Positions 11,801-21,760 of a stretch of DNA of 64,000 nt are shown piece after piece. Source of the stretch: Apostichopus japonicus (Eukaryota; Echinodermata; Holothuroidea; Aspidochirotida; Stichopodidae). Made by a program: the position numbers and the translations under genes. Each line of letters opens with the position of its first letter. The first letter of the stretch is position 1. Below the pieces are notes generated by a model. That model was not told the DNA's origin. It searched no databases and worked only from the letters and a program-made list of their open reading frames with translations. The stretch is taken from assembly GCF_037975245.1 (NCBI RefSeq), contig NC_092577.1, positions 13,064,513-13,128,512 on the forward strand, in the 5' to 3' direction.

Positions 11801-13409
11801 ATGAGGGAATGGGCATTTTGGGGGTCTACTGGCAGGGGTCCCCCCCCCCCAATATAAATTACTGGAAATGCCCATCCCTTACATATGAAGTGATACCATT
11901 TTCCAGTAGTTTTCAACTGGTTACATCATGAGCTCATCTGGGTCAATGGGGGATGGGCATTTTGGGGGTCTACTGGCAGGGGTACCCCACCAATAAAAAT
12001 TACTGGCAATGCCCATCAGTTGTATCTGAAGTCCTAACCAACATTGTTCAGTAGGTTTCAAGTGGTTACCTCATGAGCTGACCTAGTTCAGCCGTGAGGG
12101 GTCAATTGTTGATCACTGGCAGGGGTACCCCACCACCAATAATTACTGGCGATGGCCATTTGTTGCTCTTGGGGCCATACCTGACACATTGTACTTACTT
12201 TGATGTGTTACCATGAAAACTGATCTAGGTTAGCTATCAGGTGACTTTAAAATTGCTCTCCAATCCACACTCACCACAGTCGGTTTGCCAGTCGTCTGGT
12301 TTCATATACAGGAATGCACTGTGAACATTGTGATGTACCAGGCAATTGGTTACCTTCCCAGCTAACCAAACCCTCTGGGCTCCCAGTCTATTGGGATCAT
12401 TATTAACATGATTAACATAATTATTAAGCTTTGAAAAATAACTTGGTGTTATGCTATGCAAAGCTAATAATTATTTGGTAAAGCTGCTATTCCTGGCTTA
12501 TAATTTGAGGGACCTAGATTTAAATGTATACCTCCCAATATGTTATAAAATTTTAATGTAAATGTATGTTTATGATAATGTGAGTTATCATGTGCTATAT
12601 CTGTATATGTGCTTACACGTATATCATATTTTCTGTTCACAGGTCAATAATGGTGCAGATTTTGGCTTCCTGAAGACAAGTGGGAGGCCATTTGTAGTTA
12701 AGAGAAACACTCTTTGTTCGTGAAGACTTAACTGGTGTCGATTTGGGGTACCACTTTAATTAAAACGAAAGTCATGAGGAACCCTTGCCCAAGATTTCAA
12801 CTTTGCATTATTGTGCAGTGCTATACTTTTGCGATTCATGTTTGATCCATTAACTTGTCTTAACTTTGTTGGAATAAAATCATATTTTCAGATTTTTGTT
12901 TACAGTGATTTCTTCTCTATCTGTCGAAAGTCAGCCTTTGTAGACATCAGAAGTTTTATCAGAAATAAATACTGCCAACGTACACATTATTTGTGTTTCT
13001 TCTGCTCTCTTTTCTTTCAGTGATGCTAGTCAGTGAAACTAGTCGGGTTTAATTCTTTCAGTGATTCTAGTCAGTACAACTAGTCAGTCGATACCGACTA
13101 AGAAAGGTTAGTCGGGAGAGGCACCATCCTGACTAATGTAAAACCTGCTATAAACTAGTCGGTGGCTCATATAAATTAGTCAGTAAAGACCGACTAATGT
13201 CACCAACTAATGTAACTGACTAATATACATTTACCGACTAAGAAATTGTTGATCGACTAAGCTGACGGACTAAGATGACCGACTAAGAAATCCAACTGAC
13301 TAAGGAATAAATTAGTCGGTATAGCAACTGACTAAGGCTATGTTAGTCGGGAGAGGCACCAGATGGACTAACATTATGTTAGTCGGTGAACCAATTTAAG
13401 TTTTCAGTG
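8888..13409. mobile_element. CACTA-like (En/Spm) DNA transposon, no intact transposase
   Basis: It starts CACTGAAAA and ends TTTTCAGTG, with TA on both outer sides (8886-8887, 13410-13411). Both subterminal regions (8900-9150, 13020-13390) are packed with GACTAA/TTAGTC words in both orientations, typically ACCGACTAA, as CACTA transposase binding arrays are. The flanking unit sequence resumes directly after it. No long transposase frame is seen, so it is non-autonomous or decayed. Host-like fragments with an acceptor-like CTGTTCACAG at 12642 are present but not interpretable. Confidence 0.8.
11149..12387. mobile_element. nested foldback element with about 76-bp terminal inverted repeats
   Basis: The left arm at about 11149-11224 (GGGAGTCCAGAGGGTTTGG...) and the right arm at about 12309-12387 are inverted copies differing at about two positions. 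They enclose about six units of near 145 bp (GGGGGTCTACTGGCAGGG near 11527, 11672, 11819 and 11963), the first in opposite orientation. Each unit contains its own short inverted repeat, GATGGGCATTT...AAATGCCCATC. It is nested in the CACTA-like element and non-coding. Confidence 0.8.
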
Positions 13410-13726
13410 TAACAATAACTGCGCAGGAACAAGGTTAATGGTTTTAGCAGCATCGTGAGAAATTTAGAGAAAGGAAGTTTGGTTAACTCGTTGTGGGTTT
13501 ATTATCATTAGTAAGTTTCTCCCAGTGGGCAAAATTAAACCACGGATCCGAAACTATGTAACTGTTAAAACATCAACACTCGTGGTAATCTACTTACGTG
13601 GGCTTTGAAATATGAAGTTTATTCCAGAATCGGCTAAACACATAAACCAATCAATTTGATGAATTGTTCATGAATTTTGTCCTGAAAGATGCTTTCGTTC
13701 ATGTTAATTGCTTAAATTTCCAATAG
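13410..13726 (+). repeat. unit remnant with degenerate first exon
   Basis: This continues the unit split at 8887. At about 13640-13700 a stretch like the 70-nt first exon (TTGATGAATTGTTCATGAA, then TTCGTTCATG) is present, but its ATG has become CTA and its 5' splice site reads TTAATT. It is therefore inactive as a first exon. Confidence 0.6.
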
Positions 13727-13825
13727 CTATAAACAATTCAGATCCGGTTTCACCAAAAGAGGAAGCAAACGATAAAACGAAGGAGGATGAGGTAAAGAAC
13801 CCGGTCGAGAGGCAGCAAGAAAAAG
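13727..13825 (+). CDS. candidate 99-nt charged cassette exon, copy 1
   Basis: A 3' splice site (TTCCAATAG) and a 5' splice site (G|GTAACA) bound exactly 99 nt, phase 1-1, fully open. The peptide contains INNSDPVSPKEEAND and KTKEDEVKNPVERQQEK; it is dominated by Glu, Lys and Asp and probably disordered. A tandem copy of identical length is at 14045. The same position in other units lacks the AG, so this exon may have arisen here. Its link to the seven-TM gene is inference from phase and strand. Confidence 0.45.
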
Positions 13826-14044
13826 GTAACATGAAAACAAATGCAGTTGATATTACGATGCCTTACGGTACAAAATTATCATCTCATGATTCTCATCTAA
13901 TAAAATACGTCAATTACGCAACTATTTTGAATATAAAACATAACAATGTATTAAAAATGCAAAACCAATAAACTCGATAAATTATTCATGAATTTTTACA
14001 TGAAAGATGCTTTCATTGATGGTAATTGCTTAACTTATAAATAG

Positions 14045-14143
14045 CCTTTAACAATACAGATCAGGTTAAAAAGCAAGAGGAGGTAAACGATGAGGATATG
14101 GAGGATGAGGTAAAGATAGAGGTCGAGAAGAAGAAAGAAGAAG
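14045..14143 (+). CDS. candidate 99-nt charged cassette exon, copy 2
   Basis: A tandem duplicate of the exon at 13727: same length, same phase 1-1, same acceptor (AAATAG), fully open. The peptide runs FNNTDQVKKQEEVND then a very acidic/basic stretch ending VEKKKEE. The 5' splice site is G|GTCACA, a poor site, so use is doubtful. About 320 bp of surrounding sequence is duplicated with it (13640-13970 and 13975-14240). Confidence 0.35.
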
Positions 14144-14239
14144 GTCACATGAAAAACAAATGCAGTTGATATTATGATGCCTTACGAAACAAAATTATCA
14201 TCTCATGATTATCATCTAGTTAAATATGATACAAATGAC

Positions 14240-15700
14240 GAGGAAACAAATATAACTTATGAGTGTAGCTTTTATGTCGTAAACACTGGAACAATGGTAT
14301 TATCTACGTCATAGGTCCAGTTCATTATAGACACCAACAGAAAAAAAAAACATCCCAGTTGTCCATGTGAACCAAACGCAGTAGCATCGCACGAAAAACT
14401 ATCGCAACCAGAAGCACGCATGTCGTTGGTACAGTAATTGTGTTTTGGCTTTGCTATGCTAAAACCATGTTGTGAATCCCGATTGAAGTTGCATGCATAC
14501 ATAACATTGCTTTAAAAATGCATTAATATCGTATCAACTAGGCGTAACACTGCATTACATTTACAGTTGAGGCAATTTTAAAGATGAACCCGACCTATAC
14601 GGACACTGTGCACAAACATGCTAGCGATGTGCAACTGTAAATTATCTGGTGATGAGTCTATTTTCAATTGCATTTTTATGTCTGGACTTAAATTCCGTTT
14701 TCCGGGCTGAAATGTATCATTGTGTCGCTGGCGTTAAAATAAATTTCGGACAAACCTAGTCAGTGTGTAGTACGTTAAGTGTTTCAATAACAAACATGCA
14801 GGGGGATGAAGTTGTTTCACCTATCAAAATGATATTTTCAGAATGCTTTTCGCTTGCATTTGTATTATTTTAATGAAAGCTGCCCACATTTTTTCTATTG
14901 TAACACTACATCAAATGAATAAGTGTAGAGCGTTCCAGTTTCCAAGTTGACCTATTCTTAAATAAACCTACTTGATATACAAAAGGCAGAAATTCAGAGA
15001 AAGGAAGTTCGGTTTTCAATCTATGTGTTAACATTTTCCTTAGTATCTCCCAGTGGACAAAGGTTAACCACGGAAACGATACTGTGTAGCAGTAAAACAA
15101 TTAAAAGTTCCCGTGGTTTTCTATGTACGTGAGCTATGAAATATCACTAAATTCTGCCTAGGGTCATTTTTTAATGATTTTACGCAACATCCCTCATTGT
15201 TCTTGATCCAGATTGATGCTTGATGCATACAAATATATGTTTTACAATGCATCAGTTTAACATCAACTAGGCATAATTTTACATTTTCTTAGCTGTCGTT
15301 CCTTAAAGGACCCCACTTGATTTGCAAAAAGGCAGAAATTCAGAGAAAGGAATTTCGGTTTTCTCTCGTTGTGGGTACATTTTCCTTAGCTAGTATCCTC
15401 CAGTGGGCAAAAGTAAAGCCCGGAAAGGATAGTGTAGCTGTAAAAAAGTTATTAGTACTCGTTGTTATCTATTTAAATGGGCTATGAAATATCAAGTCCA
15501 AGTTCTGCCTAAAGTCATTATTTAATTACTTTACGCAAATTGTTTGAATAAAACATATCGGGTTACGGGAACATCCTTCAAAGTTGGTGATTATGATCGA
15601 TGCTTGATGCATACATAACAATATATTAACAATGCACAGTTTGAAGATGAATCCTACCAACACGGACACTATGGACTGTCATGCTAACACATGTACAACT
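14240..15700 (+). repeat. diverged, rearranged 1.1-kb units
   Basis: The block at 14240-14640 matches the end-of-unit block of the main array (TTGTCCATGTGAACCAA, then GATGAACCCGACC). Blocks at 14750-15120, 15290-15480 and 15560-15700 match parts seen at 25735-26340. No micro-exon or first exon is complete in this stretch. Confidence 0.7.
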
Positions 15701-15743
15701 GCATTAATTTGGTGATTACTATATATGTGTGTGTGTTTACAAC

Positions 15744-15751
15744 TATATAAA
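15744..15751 (+). promoter_or_regulatory. TATA box of first-exon cassette A
   Basis: TATATAAA lies 68 bases before the ATG at 15812. The same box and spacing (68-69) recur in cassettes B, C, F and G. Confidence 0.6.
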
Positions 15752-15811
15752 ATAGCAGAAATGGATTTTGGTCTTCTCAATGCGAACACTGTTTACACAG
15801 GAAGCGGCTTT

Positions 15812-15881
15812 ATGTCACATAAAACCAGTATAGTCGATGAACGGTTCATGAATTTTGACCTGAAAGATACTTTCATTCATG
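15812..15881 (+). CDS. alternative first exon, cassette A
   Basis: 70 nt from ATG to G|GTAATT: 23 codons plus one base, no stop. The peptide starts MSHKTSIVDERF and ends LKDTFIH. It is the most diverged intact member of the cassette set; ATG, length and phase are the same. The TATA box is intact. The start context is weak (T at -3). Spliced to its own micro-exon at 16122 it continues with Asp then PLIPPAVPT. Predicted role: cytoplasmic N-terminal tail of the seven-TM protein at 28184. Confidence 0.5.
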
Positions 15882-16121
15882 GTAATTGTTTAACTTTTCA
15901 ATAACATTGAACAATTCAGACCATAAGGTTTTACTTCATGCAACACAGACAGATTCCATAATAGTAAGGGCGATTCATTACCATTAGTTTGCATACGTAT
16001 GAACTAGGTGTAATATGCATGTCTTTTCGTGTAAATGAGAGGTCAGTTCCCGGGTGCCTCTTGCATGACAAGCTTTGGTGAGAAAGATGGTTCATGGTTT
16101 ACGCTTATTTCTCTTTATGAG

Positions 16122-16151
16122 ATCCATTGATTCCCCCTGCTGTTCCAACAG
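16122..16151 (+). CDS. micro-exon A, 30 nt, phase 1-1
   Basis: It lies between an AG at 16120-16121 after a pyrimidine-rich stretch and a perfect 5' splice site (G|GTAAGT). Peptide PLIPPAVPT. It sits where units B-F have their 36-nt micro-exon, followed by the same GTGAACACTTTCGAAAGAGC block. Two codons shorter than its relatives but in the same phase. Confidence 0.45.
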
Positions 16152-16159
16152 GTAAGTAA

Positions 16160-16800
16160 TGTGAACACTTTCGAAAGAGCAAGGGCAGTATAAACCTTTA
16201 ACTACGCCTGAACAAGGTGAATGATTTAGCAGCATCGTGAGCCACATAAATTACCAAGTCGTATTTTGTTTATACAAGGGCCTTTAATGTCGATTTTCGA
16301 TATTTTTAAGGTCATTTAAAGTTTTTATACGGCATACTTTGAAATTAATATCTAATTTATCAAACCGAGGGGTTTGCACAAACTATTATTAAATATCTAC
16401 TTTTTGTACATTTCAGCCAAATGTAACTATTATGAATGTACAGTTGTTTTTTACACTTTTAGTTCCATTTACCAACAAATGTTTAATAATACAAAATATT
16501 AAAGACAGATTATTGTAAATTTGAAAATGACTAGCACTTTCAATTCTGATTAAATTAGGGCCTGTAATATAGTTATGTTTTGTTTTCAATGTGTATATCC
16601 CTTGATTGTGTCCCTAAGCAGGATAAGAAGCCTGAAAATACTGTTGAAATAAGAACATACGAAACTATTTAGTTACTAGCAATACGCAGGTGTAATAAAA
16701 CCATAGGAACCATAGTATTTATTAAGAGGTAACATTCATAGCCTTCAAAACTGCTACAAAGATCGATACCTCATAGGTAATTGTTATGTAATAATTGCAA
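16160..16800. other. unit tail and a dispersed repeat, no gene
   Basis: The unit tail (TTTAGCAGCATCGTGAG) runs to about 16250. About 16260-16360 (GTATTTTGTTTATACAAG ... TTGAAATTAATATCT) recurs at about 27550-27660, beyond the other end of the array. The rest is AT-rich without visible features. Confidence 0.6.
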
Positions 16801-16899
16801 ACAAAGATCATCTGGCTAAGGTATTTCGTTTCTTGTTAGCTAACTTTAAAGATCAAAGAGGGAAACAAAAACTTACTAAAGCATGTGTAAAGTAAATAT

Positions 16900-16960
16900 G
16901 TGAAAGTAAGAGGGCGTGACGTTTTGATTCTAGTAGGATTTTCATCAGAGGCTAAGTGAA
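16900..16960 (-). mobile_element. Penelope-like element 3' fragment
   Basis: Reverse complement: CTGATGAAAATCC, then a loop, then AATCAAAACGTCA, preceded by AGCCT. It is a decayed version of the motif at 51884-51923 that ends the Penelope-like element there. The GAAAC core is mutated to AAAAC. Confidence 0.5.
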
Positions 16961-16989
16961 CGAACACAAAGTAAGAATACGTTATAATA

Positions 16990-17906
16990 ATATGATAACA
17001 TTACAAACCCCAAAAGCGCCTTATCAAATAAATAAACTTTTCTAAGGCGCTCTACAAATAAACGGAATAATAAAACGATGATGAAGTAAACAAATAAATA
17101 TCATAGTCATTGAAAAATACAGAAAAGAAGCACAGAGAAGACAAACTAAGAATTAATAATTTATTTTAAGTAACCGAAAACACAATACAAGAGAGATTTA
17201 AAAATGCAAGTTATTAGCAAAAAACGGCTATTAAAAATTACAGTTTTGGTATGTTTCGTAAGTCCACGAATGTTGTTGGAACGCTTAGCTCGCTCAGGAA
17301 GTTAGAGTACATCTATCAAACGTCGATTTTATTCAAGTTTTAACTGTAGGGACAACCAGTAGAGATCTGCATTGAAACGAACAGTCGTGGGTGGCTTGTA
17401 TTTTTGAAGCTGTACACCGATGTAAACTTTGTCAAAAAAGTTAAGGGCTTTATATATGCACAAAATAATCTGTGTGCCAATGACTCTTGCAGCCAATGTA
17501 GTTCATGAAGAATTTGCGTGATGTGTTTGTGCTGTCGAGTACGTGTCACAAGTCGTGCTGCACAACTTTGCACATTTTGAAGACGACTGGTTAGTGTTTT
17601 GAGGTAGGCCAGAAGGTACCGTAATGCATTACCATAATCCAATCGAGATGTGACGAGAGAATGAACATTTCGATACCGTACAGATAGACAGTTAATTGGA
17701 CAAATGAGCAATGAATAGAGTAAAGTTAGGCACAAGAAAGGAAAGGTAACGAGGGAATTAGAGCTGTGTTGTAGGGAATATCGCACATACGATGCATTTG
17801 ATGTACGTGTAAAGTTTAAATGGAGTACAAATAATTGCATGTAGGCTAGCATTCTAAGTGAATGGCGAACGAAAGCGTTTGTTGTGGAGTTAAACAATAG
17901 TTTCAA
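16990..17906 (-). mobile_element. LINE (L2/CR1-like) 3' fragment, pseudogenic
   Basis: Minus-strand translation over about 17400-17690 contains VTSRLDYGNALRYLL, then TSRLQNVQSCAARLVTRTRQ, HITQILHELHWL and a Phe-Cys-Ala-Tyr segment, the C-terminal reverse transcriptase region typical of L2/CR1 LINEs. The 3' end near 16990-17060 has the GCGCTCTACAAATA/AAGGCGC motif of such tails. The upstream part of the frame is not recognisable. 5'-truncated and inactive. Confidence 0.75.
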
Positions 17907-18131
17907 TCACAGAAAATGTAAAGAATGTCATTGTGACACATGGTAAGTGTACCCACAGTGTGTGACAAACGATATGGTATAGAAAGACAGCAGATCCTCA
18001 CGGCGATGAAATTCGATTCATTTGGACCTAACGTTAGGCGTAGCAATAGTAGTATAGTAATTAGCTTTCTTATATGTATATAAAAAAATGAAGAATATAT
18101 ACTGCTGGATGACTGTACAAAGATGGTTTAT

Positions 18132-18134
<3 letters not shown>

Positions 18135-18190
<56 letters not shown>

Positions 18191-18197
18191 GTATATG

Positions 18198-18274
<77 letters not shown>
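18135..18274. repeat. (TA)n microsatellite
   Basis: About 140 bp of alternating TA with a short TATGTA interruption near 18183-18202. Confidence 0.97.
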
Positions 18275-18280
<6 letters not shown>

Positions 18281-18541
18281 TTTAAGTACAATACCAAAGA
18301 AATATTTTAGAAATACATATGTAGAAAATTTTAAGAGCGACAAACGGCCCAGTACGTTTTCATGCGTCTCTTTATTCCAGTGTTATTTAGTTTTCAATGA
18401 AGCTGTCATATTAAAACGAAAATTTCTTTCACAACAATGCATTAACTTTAGAGTTGAGAACTCCACGGACACTATGCACAGTCATGCTAGCGCATGTGCA
18501 ATTGCAATTTATCTGGTGATGACAATGTGTGTGTTTACAAC

Positions 18542-18549
18542 TATATAAA
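18542..18549 (+). promoter_or_regulatory. TATA box of cassette B
   Basis: TATATAAA, 69 bases before the ATG at 18611. A start site about 30 bases downstream, in TTATCAATAC, would give a short leader of about 40 nt. Confidence 0.6.
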
Positions 18550-18610
18550 GAAGCTGCAAATGGAATTTTGTCTTATCAATACAATACTGTTCATACAAAG
18601 AAGTGGCTAT

Positions 18611-18680
18611 ATGTCACATAAAACAGATAAATTCTATGAATTGTTCATGATGTTTTACCTGAAAGATTGTTTCATTTATG
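18611..18680 (+). CDS. alternative first exon, cassette B
   Basis: 70 nt from ATG to G|GTAATT, 23 codons plus one base. The peptide starts MSHKTDKFYELFMMF and ends LKDCFIY. Promoter, ATG, frame, 5' splice site and partner micro-exon are all intact, so this is one of the best cassettes. Joined to micro-exon B it reads ...FIY-E-TMSSGQTSAAA-G and then runs into GPPTMTGRVIS of the seven-TM exon. Compared with cassette F it has six base differences, all changing an amino acid. Confidence 0.55.
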
Positions 18681-19092
18681 GTAATTGTTTAACCTTTGAA
18701 TAACATTCAACAATTGCGATCATAATGTTTTACTTCATGTTTCCCTGACATTACTCTAGTTGATCCAAGTTTCGTTAGGATGCAAAATATAGACTTTCCT
18801 TTATAGTAAGGACGATTCATTAGTTGGGAATGCATGGACTAAGTGTAATATTTTAGGGAAAATAACTACAAATATGTATTGCAAATTACTGCAATACTTT
18901 GATAAGAACGTCTTTTCTCAAGTAATGTTACCCGGTAATGATATCTATTTTGTTTTGTCTTATTCAGTTACAATTTAATAATTCGATCATTCTAACCTCA
19001 CATAATATTTCTACCACTGATTCCCTTCCTTTAACTTATTAATGAATCAAAAGAGATATTATCATGGTTCAAGCTTATTTCCTTTACCTTAG

Positions 19093-19128
19093 AAACCATG
19101 TCAAGTGGACAGACCAGTGCTGCAGCAG
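19093..19128 (+). CDS. micro-exon B, 36 nt
   Basis: It is bounded by CCTTTACCTTAG and GTACGT, phase 1-1, peptide TMSSGQTSAAA. Its ACC ATG could also act as an internal start. Rich in Ser, Thr and Ala, like its relatives. Confidence 0.55.
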
Positions 19129-19659
19129 GTACGTATTGTGAACGCTTTCGAAAGAGCAAGGGCCGCAGGAATCTTAACTATGCATGAACAAGATGAATGG
19201 TTTAGCAGCATCGTGTGCCACATAATTTACGTCCACGTATTACTTATGAGTATAGCTTGAATGTCGTAAGACACTGGAACAATGCTATTATCTACGTCAT
19301 AGGTCCAGTTCATTAAAGACACCAACATAACAAAACATCCCAGTTGTCCATGTGAACCAAGCGCAGTAGCATCGCACGAAAAACTATCGCAAACAGAAGC
19401 ACGCATGTCGTTGGTACAGTTATTGTGTTTTGGCTTTGCTAGGCTAAAACCATGTTGTGATTCCAGATTAAAGTTGCATGTATACATAACATTGCATTAA
19501 CAATGCATTAATGTCGTTTTAACTAGGCATAACACTGCATTACATTTACAGTTGAGGCAATTTTAAAGATGAACCCGACCTACACGGACACTATGCATAG
19601 TCTTGCTAGCGATGTGCAACTGCAAAATATCTGGTGATGACAATGTGTGTGTTTACAAC

Positions 19660-19667
19660 TATATAAA
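19660..19667 (+). promoter_or_regulatory. TATA box of cassette C
   Basis: TATATAAA, 69 bases before the ATG at 19729. Confidence 0.5.
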
Positions 19668-19728
19668 GAAGCTGCAAATGATTTTTTGTCTTATCAATGC
19701 AATACTGTTCATACAAAGAGGCGGCTAC

Positions 19729-19799
19729 ATGTCACATAAAACAGATAAATTCTATGAATTGTTCATGATGTTTTACCTGAAAGATGGTTGCTTTCATAG
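19729..19799 (+). pseudogene. first exon, cassette C, splice donor lost
   Basis: The frame MSHKTDKFYELFMMF is intact, but the 5' splice site reads CATAGGAATTG instead of CATGGTAATTG. No GT remains, and the frame runs on to a stop near 19821. The TATA box is intact, so an unspliced short product is possible, but a join to the micro-exon is not. Confidence 0.55.
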
Positions 19800-20212
19800 G
19801 AATTGTTTAACCTTTGAATAACATTCAACAATTGAGACCATAAGGTTTTACTTTATGTTTCCCTGACATTACTTTAGTTGATCCAAGTTTCGTTAGGATG
19901 CAAAATATATACTTCTCTTTATAGTAAGGACGATTTATTAGTTGGGTTATGCATGGACTAAGTGTTATATTTTAGGGAAAATAACTACAAATATGCATTG
20001 CAAATTACTGCAATACTTTGATAAGAACGTCTTTTCTCAAGTAATGTTACCCGGTAATGATATCTATTTTGTTTTGGACTTTTTCAGTTACAATTTAATA
20101 ATTCGATCATTCTAACCTCACATAATCTTTCTACCACTGATTCCCTTCCTTTACCTTATTAATTCATCACAAGAGATATTATCATGGTTCACGCTTATTT
20201 CCTTTACCTTAG

Positions 20213-20248
20213 AAACCACGTCAAGTGGAGCGACCAGTGCTGCAAAAG
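20213..20248 (+). CDS. micro-exon C, 36 nt
   Basis: AG at 20211-20212 after CCTTTACCTT, GTACGT after, phase 1-1. Peptide TTSSGATSAAK. It could still be used by an upstream first exon even though cassette C's own donor is lost. Confidence 0.5.
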
Positions 20249-20779
20249 GTACGTAATGTGAATGCTTTCGAAAGAGCAAGGGCCGCAGGAATCTTAACTA
20301 TGCATGAACAAGATGAATGGTTTAGCAGCATCGTGTGCCACATAATTCACGTCCACATATTACTTATGAGTATAGCTTGAATGTCGTAAGACACTGGAAA
20401 AATGCTATTAGCTACGTCATAGGTCCAGTTCATTAAAGACACCAACATAACAAAAAATCCCAGTTGTCCATGTGAACCAAGCGCAGTAGCATCGCACGAA
20501 AAACTATCGCAAACAGAAGCACGCATGTCGTTGGTACAGTTATTGTGTTTTGGCTTTGCTAGGCTTAAACCATGTTGTGATTCCAGATTAAAGTTGCATG
20601 CATACATAACATAGCATTAACAATGCATTAATGTCGTTTTAACTAGGCATAACACGGCATTACATTTACAGTTGAGGCAATTTTAAAGATGAACCCGACC
20701 TACACGGACACTGTGCACAGTCATGCTAGCGCATGTGCAATTGCAAATTATCTGGTGATAACAATGTGTGTTTTTAAAC

Positions 20780-20787
20780 TATATCAA
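20780..20787 (+). promoter_or_regulatory. mutated TATA box of cassette D
   Basis: TATATCAA replaces TATATAAA at the usual distance (68) before the ATG at 20848; activity is probably reduced. Confidence 0.4.
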
Positions 20788-20847
20788 GAAGCTGCAAATG
20801 GATTTTTGTCCTACAATGCAATACTGTTCATACAAAGAGGCGGCTAT

Positions 20848-20917
20848 ATGTCGGATGAAACAAATAAAATCCATGAATTGTTCATGATGTTTTACGTGAA
20901 AGATTGTTTCATTCATG
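20848..20917 (+). CDS. alternative first exon, cassette D
   Basis: 70 nt, ATG to G|GTAATT, open. The peptide starts MSDETNKIHELFMMF and ends VKDCFIH. In this unit alone the frame is also open upstream to an ATG at 20689, because TATATAAAG became TATATCAAG and one base was lost later. Against cassette B there are eight base differences, seven of them amino-acid changing. The TATA box is weakened. Confidence 0.45.
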
Positions 20918-21331
20918 GTAATTGTTTAATCTTTGAATGACATTCAACAATTGAGACCATAATGTTTTACTTCATTTTTCCCTGACATTACTTTAGTTGA
21001 TCCAAGTTTCGTTATGATGCAAAATAAAGACTTTCCTTTATATTAAGGACGATTCATTAGTTGGGTTATGCATGGACTAAGTGTAATATTTTAGGGAAAA
21101 CGACTACAAATATGTTTTGCAAATTACTGCAATACTTTGATAAGAACGTCTTTTCTCAAGTAATGTTACGCAGTAATGATATCTATTTTGTTTTGGACTT
21201 TTTCAGTTACAATTTAATAATTCGATCATTCTAACCTCATTTAATCTTTCTTCCACTGATTCCCTTCCTTTACCTTATTAATGCATCAGAAGGTATATTA
21301 TCATGGTTCACGCTTATTTCCTTTACCTTAG

Positions 21332-21367
21332 AAACCCAAACAAGTGGAGCGACCAGTGCTGCAGCAG
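21332..21367 (+). CDS. micro-exon D, 36 nt
   Basis: Bounded by TTTACCTTAG and GTACGT, phase 1-1. Peptide TQTSGATSAAA. Confidence 0.5.
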
Positions 21368-21760
21368 GTACGTAATGTGAACGCTTTCGAAAGAGCAAGG
21401 GCCGAAGGTATCTTAACTATGCATGAACAAGATCAATGGTTAAGCAGCATCGTGTGCCACATAATTACAACATATTACTTATGTGTGTAGCTTGTATGTC
21501 GTAAACACCGGAAAATGCTATTATCTACGTCATAGGTCCAATTAATTAAAGACACCATCATAACAAAACTTCTCAGTTGTCCATGTGAACCAAACGCAGT
21601 AGCATCGCACGAAAAACTATCGCAAACAGAAGCACGCATGCCGTTGGTACAGTTATTGTGTTTTGGCTTTCTATGCTAAAACCATGTTGTGAATCCAAAT
21701 TATAGTTGCATGCATACATAACATCGCATTAACAATGCATTAATGTCGTATTAACTAGGC

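Noticed and set aside
14021-14044. 24-base intron between CATTGATG|GTAATT and AAATAG
   Set aside because: Too short to be spliced; the donor and acceptor belong to alternative exon forms.
18018-18343. Frames of Tyr-Ile repeats (also at 39.4 and 58.0 kb)
   Set aside because: Translation of (TA)n.
19227-20607. Minus-strand open frames of 86 codons repeated in several array units (also at 14272)
   Set aside because: They lie in the spacer part of the unit, are broken in the units near 21.5 and 24.8 kb, and similarity is explained by recent unit duplication. No start context or splice logic supports them.
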